Positions 1 to 8,603 of a DNA stretch of 13,852 nt are shown one piece after another. Position 1 is the first letter of the stretch. Each line of letters opens with the position of its first letter. Origin of the DNA: Hamiltosporidium magnivora (lineage: Eukaryota > Microsporidia > Dubosqiidae); contig PITI01000353.1 of assembly GCA_004325065.1 (NCBI GenBank), positions 1 to 13,852 of the forward strand, read 5' to 3'. The notes beneath the pieces are model-generated. The model searched no databases and was not told the DNA's origin. It was given only the letters and a program-made list of their open reading frames with translations. The position numbers and the translations under genes were made by a program.

Positions 1-25
1 TAAATATTATTTTTAATTTTTTTAA

Positions 26-193
26 TTATAGAGTCCAACTGTATGATTCATTACAGTCAATAGCATATTTACTGGTGGATGTAGATTCATCAGATGAAAA
101 ATAACAGTCATCTACAGTAAATTCTAAAAGTTTCATTTCTTCTGTAACATTTAACTGGCTTCCATTAATAAAATCTTCTTCGGTATTTTTCAT
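26..193 (-). CDS. Possible small acidic, Ser-rich protein of 55 residues, unknown function
   Basis: I do not recognise this protein. From the ATG at 191-193 it runs 55 codons to TAA at 26-28. It has 12 Asp/Glu against 3 Lys and no Arg, 8 Ser, and a Ser/Thr/acidic stretch around residues 33-41. There is no signal peptide or membrane segment. A TTG five codons upstream keeps the frame open, but the ATG is the natural start. In favour of a real gene are G+C clearly above the almost pure A/T flanks, and its place 38 bp behind the fibrillarin stop on the same strand, a spacing typical of tightly packed microsporidian genes. Against it are its small size and the absence of any known domain. It could be a short regulatory or ribosome-biogenesis factor, but that would be a guess. 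Confidence 0.35.
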   Translation of the reverse strand: MKNTEEDFINGSQLNVTEEMKLLEFTVDDCYFSSDESTSTSKYAIDCNESYSWTL

Positions 194-231
194 AAAAAAA
201 TTATGCAAAAAAATATAAAAAACGATAAAAA

Positions 232-1056
232 TTATTTATTTTTTTTAGAAGCTCTGAAGACACCGACCACTATAGCGTGATCTTTTTCAAACGGTTCAAG
301 TGTAACTTGTTCTTTGGGTTTGATCCCTTCTTTTCTTAATCTGTCTACTTCGTTGGCAAATACTGTTTCCGGTGGAAGTGTAGAATCTACACAATTAGCT
401 TTTATTGACATGACTACACCACCATCTTCTTTTAAATAATATTGTGCATTTAAGGCTACAATTCTTGCTTGGTCTGGTTGTGCCACATCAGAAAAAATAC
501 AGTCAACCATTGGAACCAACATTCTGTATTTGTAAGGATGTCTTGCATCATCAATAATAGGAACAATATTTGTACGTTTTTTTGCTAAATTTATTAAGTC
601 TCGTCCAGATCTCTGACTAAATTCTACTGCGTATACCGTGCCTTTGGGGCCGATCATATCAGAAACATGAGATACACTTGTGCCAGATGCAGCACCAAGA
701 TATAATACTTTTGTTCCTGGTTGTATATAAATATTATCTAGTCCGCTAAGAATACCGGCAGCAAGTTTGCTTCTAAATGGGTTCCACGACCGATATTCAA
801 TTTTTTGGTCGTTTTCAGTCACAGAAATTCTTTTTTCGTTGTACACACTGAAACCAACGTTCATGTTTCGTGTGACCAATGCATCTTCTTTACCCTTCGA
901 TACAAAAACACCCGGAAATCTTTCGTGTGGAACTATTATAACTTTTTTGGGTGCCACTGGTTTACTTGGTCTTCTTCCTTGACTCTGTGGTCTTCGGCCA
1001 TCGTTCTTACGAAAATTTCCTTTTCTTTTTTGATCTTGTCTAAAGTTGGTACCCAT
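232..1056 (-). CDS. NOP1: Fibrillarin (Nop1), box C/D snoRNP 2'-O-methyltransferase
   Basis: Fibrillarin is the catalytic subunit of nucleolar box C/D snoRNPs. It methylates ribose 2'-hydroxyls of rRNA at guide-selected sites using S-adenosylmethionine. The 274-residue product starts at the ATG at 1054-1056 and has no intron. Visible landmarks are [17 protein letters not shown] (87-103), the SAM-binding loop GAASGT (121-126), AVEF (143-146, acidic Glu145), DDARHP (169-174), SDVAQPDQ (189-196, Asp190), SIKANC (217-222, Lys219) and EPFEKDHA (254-261). The spacing follows the eukaryotic family closely. The usual N-terminal glycine/arginine-rich domain is reduced to a basic Arg/Lys/Gln/Gly stretch (about 6-32) without RGG repeats, so the protein is shorter than the human one of about 320 residues. 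Archaeal homologues also lack that domain, but the wording of the motifs is eukaryotic. The 5' flank runs into a decayed tandem repeat. Identification is essentially certain. Confidence 0.98.
   Translation of the reverse strand: MGTNFRQDQKRKGNFRKNDGRRPQSQGRRPSKPVAPKKVIIVPHERFPGVFVSKGKEDALVTRNMNVGFSVYNEKRISVTENDQKIEYRSWNPFRSKLAAGILSGLDNIYIQPGTKVLYLGAASGTSVSHVSDMIGPKGTVYAVEFSQRSGRDLINLAKKRTNIVPIIDDARHPYKYRMLVPMVDCIFSDVAQPDQARIVALNAQYYLKEDGGVVMSIKANCVDSTLPPETVFANEVDRLRKEGIKPKEQVTLEPFEKDHAIVVGVFRASKKNK
235..240 (-). promoter_or_regulatory. AATAAA overlapping the fibrillarin stop codon
   Basis: Read on the minus strand, the last two sense codons and the stop of fibrillarin spell AATAAATAA, so a canonical AATAAA polyadenylation hexamer lies directly at the stop. 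In compact microsporidian genomes 3' signals may lie at or inside the end of the coding sequence, and only 38 bp remain before the next possible gene. The Asn-Lys codons alone could produce the hexamer by chance in such AT-rich DNA. Confidence 0.25.
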
Positions 1057-1073
1057 AAAAATATTTGTGTCGG

Positions 1074-1085
1074 TTTTTTAAAAAA
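1074..1085. promoter_or_regulatory. T6A6 palindrome in the fibrillarin 5' flank
   Basis: A perfect 12-bp palindrome TTTTTTAAAAAA, flanked by GG on both sides, lies 17 bp before the fibrillarin ATG. A compact promoter would be expected here. No promoter family is recognised, and A/T palindromes arise easily at this composition. Confidence 0.15.
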
Positions 1086-1094
1086 GGAAATAAA

Positions 1095-1453
1095 AAATTA
1101 TTTAAATATTTTTTGCGGTTATAAAGACCAAAGAAAATAAAACGAAAACACTTTTTATTTCAATTAATTTTGAAAATTAAAATGATTTTTGTGGGTGAAA
1201 TATACCGAAGGAAATATAAAGCGTAAACACTTACTATAGAATCCAAAGGAGTTTTGAAAATTAAAATGATTTTTGTGGGTGAAATATACCGAAGGAAATA
1301 TAAAGCGTAAACACTTGCTATAGAATCCAAAGGAGTTTTGAAAATTAAAATTATTTTTCTTTTGGTTGAAATATACATAAGAAAAAATACGATACCACAT
1401 ATCAAGCATTTAAATAAATTTTAAAATTAAAATTATTTTCGTGGATGAGCGGT
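1095..1453. repeat. 84-bp tandem repeat array, five units in graded decay
   Basis: The core units are 1168-1251 and 1252-1335, exactly 84 bp each and differing at one base (A at 1233, G at 1317). A third unit starts at 1336. It keeps the first 16 bases (TTTTGAAAATTAAAAT) and then diverges, with an insertion near TTGAAATATAC. A fourth starts near 1419 and can be followed for about 35 bp. On the fibrillarin side, about 1095-1167 is a degraded unit. It keeps TTTTTG-GG, ACC, and a match of 22 of 26 aligned positions ending in AAACACTT (1147-1154), with a shorter period of about 76-79 bp. Because 84 is divisible by three, open frames carry from unit to unit on the minus strand. They show no protein-like character and I do not call them genes. 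The array fills the space immediately behind the fibrillarin start codon. Confidence 0.9.
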
Positions 1454-2820
1454 TTAAATTTTTTTAAAAAACTGAATTTTGTAAAGTCAAACGTCTGATA
1501 TTGAATAAATTATTAAAAATATGTTTTAAGATATGCTTTTTTATATTCAAAACACTGATAAAATAGAAATTATTTGATTCATAATTTAGATCAAATAAAA
1601 CATAATAATAAAAGAAAATATAATTACGTAGGTAGAACCGTTTACAATCACTATATTCAGAATCTAAGTTTGTTGTTAGAAGTTTTTGACACAACAATTA
1701 CATATATAAAATAAAATAATATCTCAATTTAAAAATCATATTATTTTAAATTAAAGCTTGTTTCATAATTTACACATTAATCTTGGATTTTTAATATATT
1801 CATATCGAACAATTTTTAATGAAACTAATTTTTCATGAAATATTTATAATTTAACTTCTTTCGTTTAAAAATAGTTAATTTTTTTAGGATATATACACGC
1901 TTATTTGTATAATAATTACAGATAGATCAAATGACTAATTTCTCTGTATTATATAATATATAAAACCCGTTAAGGAACAAAGTATTGTTTAAAAGCTACC
2001 ATGATAATTATTTTTAAGGAATTTACTATTTTTTAGATTAGTATTTAGCCTAAGATTAAGATTAATGTGACCAGAATATGTGAATGATTGTGGTATTATA
2101 TATAGTTTATTACTCTTATATATATTTATCTTTCGAAATAACTGTATAAAGATGTCTGCTTTGGATAAATATGTGTATAAAACAATATAAATTTTTAATA
2201 AAATAAATTTAACCGTTTTAAAACCATCAGTCTACTATTAAACATGTTGAGCTGTTTTATTAGTATTTGATATAACTAAGTATCTAATTATTTGTAATCC
2301 CTGTTCACTTTAAAATCACATGTCTGTATAACAGTATAGGTATCTTAGAATGAAAATCATCTGTATCAAACTAATATATTTTAAAAAGAAGTTTAATCAA
2401 AATCAAATTTATTAAAAAGTACCTTATCTAAAGTATTTGAGAATATGCTAAAATTCGATAAAATTATAACTCTAAAATGAATACTAAAAAGACTATAAAT
2501 TATTCAATTTAAAGTTTTATATAATAAGATTTCATCTGAAGACTCGTAAAAATTAGATTAATTTTTTTACTAATGTGTAGAAAGAAAAAGAATTACAGTG
2601 TATAATTTGAAAAATATTTCTTACTATAAACAGTGGGTTTGAAAAATTTAAAGATTAATACTATCCTGGAGTATATATACAATTTAATTTAATTGTATAG
2701 CGTAGACTTGTTAAATGTTTTGTTTCACTTCCGAGTAATTTGGCTTACCCATTATATTAAAATCTCAACTTTAATGTCTGATTATCAAAAAAATTATATA
2801 TAGAACAATTTAAGACCTAA
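1454..2820. other. AT-rich intergenic DNA, no feature seen
   Basis: G+C is about 20% and all six frames carry frequent stops. The longest open stretch, 1464-1697 on the minus strand, starts only at TTG, is very AT-rich and shows no domain. I see no RNA gene, inverted repeat or recognisable relic here. Confidence 0.5.
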
Positions 2821-3560
2821 GGTGATGTACTGGTGTGGAAAATTGATATTGTCCAAAAGAAATTGAAATATGCCAGACTTATAAATACAGAAAATATTAA
2901 GAAAATATATGTATCATGTAGAATCCAAAAAGACGAGTAGCTAAATCGTGTTAACTTCGAGCGACATGATTTCAATCAAAACTGAGTTGTATTGATAAAG
3001 ATAAAAAAAACAAGCACCAATAGGTGAGTTATCTCGAATTAATGCTACGAACTTGCGTGTAAAAAAGGATGTAATACATAATCTATAAATATTTTGAAGA
3101 ATTCAGAGATGCCTAAAACTTAAATGGCTAGATGAGATAAAAAAATTCGGGTTATCTGGACATATTAGAATTTAAAAATGAGCTTAATAGATTGCAAAGC
3201 TATTGAGAAGTTATTTATAATCTAGTCATTGAAAATATTTCTTTTTTAGCTTTTTTATAAGATGTTTAATTACTCTTAATATTATCGTTTTTACAAGATT
3301 GAGAAAAACCTAATCAATTATTCCTGTTCCCTTGTACCTCTAGATTACAAGCATATATCAATAGAAGTTTTCTGTTTGTTCCTTTCAATCTGTTACCACA
3401 CGGTATTAATGAGATTTTGCCTATAGATATAGTGTGTTTCATAACCCACTAAAATATGAACAATGATTTTCAAAAAATTCTACAGTCTCATTGCCAAACA
3501 GAAATTTTTTAATGTTGTTATACTTCCTCCACCAATGAGAATATACAATATATACCATTT
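2821..3560 (+). pseudogene. Possible decayed coding region, family unknown
   Basis: Several plus-strand pieces have fewer stops than expected for such AT-rich DNA. A 39-codon run at 2821-2937 reads DVLVWKIDIVQKKLKYARL near its start and ends at TAG 2938-2940. A later run in the same frame covers about 3289-3430. Neighbouring frames hold runs such as LKLKWLDEIKKFGLSGHIRI (within about 3110-3170) and SFLFVPFNLLPHGINEILPI (about 3367-3426). Moving between frames with scattered stops is what an old gene or transposon with many indels looks like. No domain or motif is recognised, and the strand is not certain: the minus strand at about 3440-3540 is also fairly open. This rests on stop depletion and composition only. 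Confidence 0.25.
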
Positions 3561-4599
3561 TTAATCACAATAAAATTTTAAGTTTATTTTTTAAACTATG
3601 AAACACCGCATAAATTATTTAAATAGTTTGTTTTGCATTAATTTAGATATTTATACCGTTCGTTTTTTTCTATTATAATTAGCTAATGATTGCAAATCCC
3701 TTTCACATAATGGTATTTTTAAATTAACTAAAAAATTTTGTATTTTAATCCCGGTTCAAAAGTATATCCGTTTTATGATGAATTTATATTTCATATATAA
3801 GTATTTAAAAAAACAATCTTTTTAATATAACTCGCTTTTTCTTATGTCAAACCTATACATTGAAGAATCGCATATTTAGATAAAGTGTGTATATTAAAAC
3901 CAAAGGCAGAGATTAACTTCGGAAATCAGTAGAAGGTGTTAGAACCGAAAAAAGTGTAAATTTAAACCCTTTCTAATTTCACCAATAAAGCGGATAAAAA
4001 TAATTCTAGGTCACATGAAAAATCGTAAAAACACTTCCTAAATTTATTCCTATGCTTATTTGATAAATTCATATAAAATACACGACCATATAGCTAAATT
4101 TGACTATTAATCACCAAAATATCAAAAAAGGAAATTGATAATCAAGATGCCTTTAAAAATCTTGAATAATGAAGCTGAGTTTAATTTTTTTATTTAATAT
4201 CTATGGCTATTTAGATTCGGAAATCTTTAATTTATTTAAGAATAAACACAAGTAGAGATGTATTAAAGTAAAAATATTATTTTATTCATAATAACTCAAT
4301 CATTTCTTGAAATAAAATCAAAACGATATAATCTTTATTTATTTAAAACATATTACAAATCTTGAAAAAATATCCAACAAGAACATTAGAAATATATAAA
4401 ATTGGAAAAAAGTATAACATGAGTTTATTTAGAATCAAAATATCATTGAAATGAGAGAAGAATTGATCACCTATAATATCAACATAATATTTTAAAAAAA
4501 TCATACTAATGGATATAAATGAAAAAATCAGTTTTGCATATTTACAAAATGAAATAAAATTAAGGCTTTGAACTGCTCGAAAAATAATTCGAAGAAAAT
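3561..4599. other. AT-rich intergenic DNA, no feature seen
   Basis: Stops are frequent in every frame, G+C is low, and there are no clear inverted or direct repeats. Near 3750 a short GGTTCAAAA resembles a tRNA T-loop, but it lacks a pairing stem and no other tRNA arm is present. Confidence 0.5.
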
Positions 4600-5500
4600 G
4601 TGTGTTTTGAAATTCATAACGATATCCGAAAACCCTCCCACAAAACGACCATTCATAACACTAGTCACTTACCGTAAATAAATGGTTGTTAAACTAGCTT
4701 GGTTTGATGGATAAACATCATAGTCTCGTCTTCCTGCCCCAATGCTTCTGCATGTAGACCAGCCAAAACATTACAACCCTCATTACCGGTTCTATTCAAA
4801 GTGAAATTGACTGATAAGTTACACAGAATATGTACTTCAGTCAAAAAATTTGAGCAGGGGGTGAATCTAATGCTCTTGCAGAATACATAAGAGAAATGAG
4901 AGAATACCTGGAATGACTGATTTGCAGTTACTTGGCACTAAAAGAAAAATTCGCTTGCGCTGTTAGCATCTGGTAAGAAAAATTGGCACCTAATGATTCA
5001 TAAAGCGAAAAAAAGTTTGAAGATAGTATAGAGCCCCTGAACGCAACTGGTTCACAATGAGCTATATTACCGAGTGACACAGCCCTCTATATCAGATAAA
5101 TGAAAATATTTGTGAAAAATCAAAGAACTTTCGAACCAATAAATCGGAAAAGCGGTGGTAAAACTCAATGATACAAAACTAATTAGTTGAAATTAATTTT
5201 TCGGCCTTCATTAATCGAATAGCAGTAAAATTTTCGAGCTCAAATACATTGTTTAATTATGAATGCGAGCATATCATATATTGCGCTGGTATGCCATTAC
5301 GAAGCACTGAAAAAGAGAAGCCAAGATCCATTTCGAAGTAAACTATAGGGTTTAAGTCACCAGGTTAGACATTTTAAATGATATCCTTGAAATATTCAAG
5401 GCAGGGAAATTCACAGTCTTAGAAAAAAAAGCCTCTACCAAATCATGCGGGATCTTATTTAAATTTACAGCAAAAAAAAATTTAAATTTTAGTTCAGAAG
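4600..5500. pseudogene. G+C-rich island, possible retroelement or other gene relic
   Basis: G+C rises to about 40% (25 of 60 at 4681-4740, 24 of 60 at 4741-4800), equal to fibrillarin and about twice the surroundings. On the minus strand an 82-codon frame is open from 4937 to TAA at 4689-4691. It has no usable ATG at its start, and the frame continues beyond TAG 4938-4940 for about 24 more codons. Another minus frame between about 5150 and 5430 has only a few stops. On the plus strand, frame 4854-4913 reads SNALAEYIREMREYLE. This faintly resembles the region around the catalytic Glu of LTR-retrotransposon integrases (the SNG-x-x-ER-x-x-R pattern). The Cys-poor, stop-broken sequence before it could be a ruined zinc-binding part. 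The two readings cannot both be the original coding strand. I cannot assign a family. Confidence 0.35.
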
Positions 5501-5630
5501 TTTAGTCTTTGCATGTATCGTTAAAAAAACCTATGATGTATGAAAGTATGCTGTAGTACCTAAAAGAGAATATTTTATTTAACCTGTTCCGATACCGGTT
5601 TTATTTTTTTTATTTGAGCTTTAAATCTGA

Positions 5631-5801
5631 GATGTTGTTATTCATGAAAATCCTAAGCTTTTAGTCTGGAATAGAGAAAAATCTAAATCAATCACGTTTG
5701 ATGATTATTTGACCTGATTTGTATTATATGCTTATCCGCTAAAGTTTCCTTCACTTGATGAATCTATTGGCATCATTAACCTCATCAAACTGGAAAGCAG
5801 C
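5631..5801 (+). pseudogene. Coding-like remnant with one internal stop, unknown
   Basis: One plus-strand frame stays open from 5631 to TAG 5802-5804, about 57 codons, with a single TGA at 5715-5717. It includes LLVWNREKSKSITFDDYL before the TGA and LKFPSLDESIGIINLIKLES after it. The mixed, non-homopolymeric composition looks more like a protein than like shadow sequence. The spacing of aromatic and acidic residues recalls retroelement Gag capsids only loosely. It may belong with the island at 4600-5500, but its frame and order do not prove that. Confidence 0.25.
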
Positions 5802-5804
5802 TAG

Positions 5805-6167
5805 CATTGAGAGTATTTATAATTCTTTCCCTTAGAATAATTACAACTTTTGAGATATCTTTATAATAATCTAAAAATAATATGTTTAGTTGATAAATCT
5901 CAATAGATTTGTTATATTGTGAGCTTGTGTATATGATATACAAGAGTGCACTAAAAATATGTTTTTATTATATCACATCAATCTATTCTCAATCTCAATA
6001 ATTAAACCTAAATATGCAACAAAAGTCGTCCAGTCTGTGGTAAATGGACGATATTTATCATCGGATATGTAGTAATAAGATAAGAAATGAGTAAGGTGCA
6101 AAAAAAATTCTCTTAAGCATGTTGCTCTTAACAAAGAGTATTTAAATAATTATAGGCGTTTTTAATT
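5805..6167. other. AT-rich flank left of the transposon, no feature seen
   Basis: There is no open frame of note, no repeat shared with the transposon ends and no RNA gene. The DNA serves only as the insertion flank. Confidence 0.5.
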
Positions 6168-6245
6168 AATATAATTGTCCTAGCAATTAATATCACAATT
6201 TTTCGATCAGTATCATAATTACTGCAATCAATATCATAATCCTCG
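6168..6245. repeat. Left terminal inverted repeat with three internal direct repeats
   Basis: The outer part (6168-6220) pairs with 7531-7585 read in reverse, sharing AATATAAT, TCCT, GCAA and AATATCA blocks and needing one 1-base gap. Within it a motif close to TCAATATCATAATT occurs three times at 20-21 bp steps (6187-6200, 6207-6220, 6228-6240). Repeated subterminal motifs in Tc1/mariner elements are usually transposase-binding sites. Confidence 0.8.
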
Positions 6246-6491
6246 AACTCAAATTGTAATTGTTTTTAACAAATAGAAATTGAAAAAATAATCTATTTGA
6301 TTAAAAATTGACTCCCATGTAACTTTTTTTCAGGTCAAAATACCAACGAAAAGAAATATCGTTTTCTAATCGGTGAAGCACCAGAATGTATAGAGCATGA
6401 AAATGACAATTGTTTGAGGTGTCTTGTGGAATCATCGGTATCACGCAATGAAAATCTCCCACTAACCACCATTTCAACTCCGAGGAAACAA

Positions 6492-7454
6492 ATGGTTTCT
6501 AATAATGATCGAGAACGCATAATTTTAAAGACATTAGAAGGTCATTCTATATCTTCAATTGCCTCAATGTATCGAATAAATTACCAGACGGTTAATAGTA
6601 TCGTCAAACGATATGGAAAAACCGGCCTGGTATTTGTCGAGAAAAGAAGTGGGGATATGCCCTCAAAGTCAACTTTGGAAATCAAAGAGTGCTTGCCAAC
6701 CTATGTTAATTCGGAGTGTATAAAAACCCTGCATGAGTTGGTAGAATGGGTCAAAAGTAAATTTAATGTTGATGTGTCAACTAGAACGATTTATCGCGCA
6801 CTAAGAGAGTTCCATTACACTTTAAAGCATGAACATTGGTGCTTGACTATAGAAATTCATCTTCAACAATTGAGCTTGGAAAAATTTGCAACTAATTTTC
6901 GGGAGTTAGAGGTAAATAACGATGACAAAACTTTTCTTTTTAGATGAAGTTAGGTTTGGAGTAGTAACATGCCCAAGTAGAGGTCGTAATATGAGAGGTG
7001 AGTCTGTATGCTTATCAGTGACTGCAGCCTGAAATAGAAATATTTCGGTGCTCGCAGCAATGAAGAAATATGGTATGATATACCATAAGATTCATGAGAG
7101 ATCCGTAAGTGGAGAAGACTTCAATTTTTCTATGAAGAAATTAAAAAAAATTGTCACTGGCATAGAATTTCGAGTTCTATCTTTGTACTGAACACTGCGA
7201 GAATTAATCACTATCGTGGATCGGATGATAATGAGGAAATTACCTCGTTTCAAATAAAATACCTTCTTCCTTACTCTTATCTTCTTAATACAGTTGAAAA
7301 TGTATTCTTATTCTAGAAAAATAAAGTAATTTGAGGTGGTACGCGTACTAAGCCTCACTTGAGAAAATTAATTTGTGAAAAATTTTAAAAGATCACGGAA
7401 AAACTTGTAGTTTTTTTTTATCAAAAAATGTTAGGGTATTTGCAAAAAGGCTAA
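6492..7454 (+). pseudogene. Tc1/mariner-IS630 DDE transposase, multiply broken
   Basis: From ATG 6492 one frame runs 151 codons to TGA 6945-6947. Residues 7-45 form a first helix-turn-helix (RERIILKTLEGHSISSIA, then TVNSIVKRYGKTG). Residues 61-112 form the second DNA-binding part (TLHELVEWV, VSTRTIYRALREFHYTLK). The DDE core continues in the next frame from 6922: FFLDEVRFG carries the first catalytic Asp (6943-6945), and CPSRGRNMRG follows, then TGA 7030-7032. Near an A8 run (7143-7150) the frame returns to the first one. There FVLNTARINH has Asn (7191-7193) where the family has the second Asp. LLPYSYLLNTVENVF carries the Glu (7296-7298). Thirty-four residues separate these two positions, hence DD34E. 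Further stops are TAG 7314, TGA 7332 and TAA 7386. Open frame before the ATG, back to about 6312, has no earlier ATG. The protein cannot be functional as it stands. Confidence 0.9.
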
Positions 7455-7530
7455 AGCAAGACAAGTAATTCCTAAATAAAATCTCAAGTACTATTTATCT
7501 TTTATTTTTTTAAATTTTTATTTGAAAAAA

Positions 7531-7585
7531 AAATTATTGTATTGATAGCAACAATTATGATATTGGTTGCAAGGATTATTATATT
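7531..7585. repeat. Right terminal inverted repeat with two internal direct repeats
   Basis: The reverse complement matches the left end at 6168-6220 at roughly 80%. Two copies of the same subterminal motif are present in inverted orientation (7553-7566 and 7532-7545), 21 bp apart. The third copy seen on the left is not visible here. Confidence 0.8.
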
Positions 7586-8603
7586 TATCGAAGAACTCTA
7601 TATATTTTTTAAAAATCCAAAAGTATAAATATATGTACCAAATATAGGATATACCTGTTTATGTACTCATAACCTATAAAAAATATAAGAAATAAACTCA
7701 AAAAATTTTAATTCAAAGACAATTGTATTTTTTAGGTTCTACAAAACTAGCTAGTATATTTATATTATAAAACCAATTAAACTAGAGTTACACCTTATTA
7801 CGACACTTCAAAGCTAAGGGTGATAATAAGGAGATCAATACATTAGGAGGAAGACTAGTTTGTAAGTTTAGCCTCGATTTGCCGGCATATAAATTCATAA
7901 AAGCCAATAAAAATCTTTTGAGCTAAGAATTTTAATTAGAGAGATATAGGAATAAACCAGAATCGGTAAAAGCGTATATAATTGAATTAATGTTTATTTA
8001 AGCGTATTGAATGAGTGAGACTTTACAGTATAAACCAAAATTCTTTAATTTGCATTAAGATAAACTCAAATATAAACTTAACTTAATATGTGGCATAAAA
8101 ACATATTTTAAATGTGTAAAGTTGAGTTAAAAATATATAAATAGGTTCAGCTCCGTAAATCTCTTAAATAACTGAGTCAGAAAGTGTTTCCATTCCGTGC
8201 ATTCATACAAATTTAAAAATAATTGTATATTTAATTTTTGCTCTTGGAATGAAAAAAGTCATAATAATTAAATTTGCATCTTTAGAAGATCGAGAGTTAT
8301 TGCATTTTCTCGTTTTAAATCAACGTTAGAAGCAGTATAAATTATTACTAAATTTGAGAACTTTTATGTGCAGATATCTTCACATACAAAAATAAAGGAT
8401 AATATATTAGTATTTAATGTGTATTAGAATTATGCACGCCAAACAAAATAAAAAAGTAAACATATATAAACGAAATATTATATAAAGAGTTTTATTTATT
8501 AAAAGAGCTTACTCAATATGATTTCCATTTAGATACCTTTTTCAGATCACCTGGTCATGCCATTTCTATTTAACTAAATTAACAGTTTCGGGACTATATA
8601 TAG
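7586..8603. other. AT-rich intergenic DNA, no gene seen
   Basis: Frequent stops occur in all frames. The only notices are a 10-bp palindrome ACTAGCTAGT (7746-7755) and imperfect repeats of AAACTCAAAT/AACTTAACTT type near 8065-8145, too weak to interpret. Confidence 0.5.

Larger units (their letters stand above)
6168..7585 (+). mobile_element. Dead Tc1/mariner-IS630 type (DD34E) DNA transposon, about 1.4 kb
   Basis: The element combines a broken DDE transposase (6492-7454) with inverted ends that match over about 50 bp (6168-6220 and 7531-7585). The ends lie 300 bp before and 130 bp after the coding part, and the total of about 1.42 kb is normal for this superfamily. A TA dinucleotide occurs at symmetrical positions (6170-6171 and 7582-7583), compatible with the TA target duplication of the family, although TA is very common here. 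Transposase damage and roughly 80% identity between the ends show that it is not recent. Elements of this type are widespread in microsporidia and their invertebrate hosts. Confidence 0.85.

Noticed and set aside
767..1140. Two plus-strand open frames opposite fibrillarin
   Set aside because: They are antisense shadows of a strongly conserved gene, with no domain of their own.
1160..1409. Two overlapping minus-strand frames of 81 codons in the repeat array
   Set aside because: They stay open only because the repeat length is a multiple of three. The products are themselves tandem and low complexity, and two frames are open at once.
1464..1697. Minus-strand 77-codon frame
   Set aside because: It starts only at TTG, is rich in Asn, Tyr, Phe and Leu from AT-rich codons, and has no motif or raised G+C.
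3745..3775. tRNA T-loop-like GGTTCAAAA
   Set aside because: There is no five-base pairing around the loop and no D or anticodon arm upstream.
6414..6491. Upstream TTG start for the transposase
   Set aside because: The frame is open, but TTG is an unlikely start in a eukaryote. The ATG at 6492 is kept, and the true N-terminus may be lost.
6335..6520. Minus-strand 61-codon frame
   Set aside because: It lies opposite the transposase N-terminal region and is a shadow.
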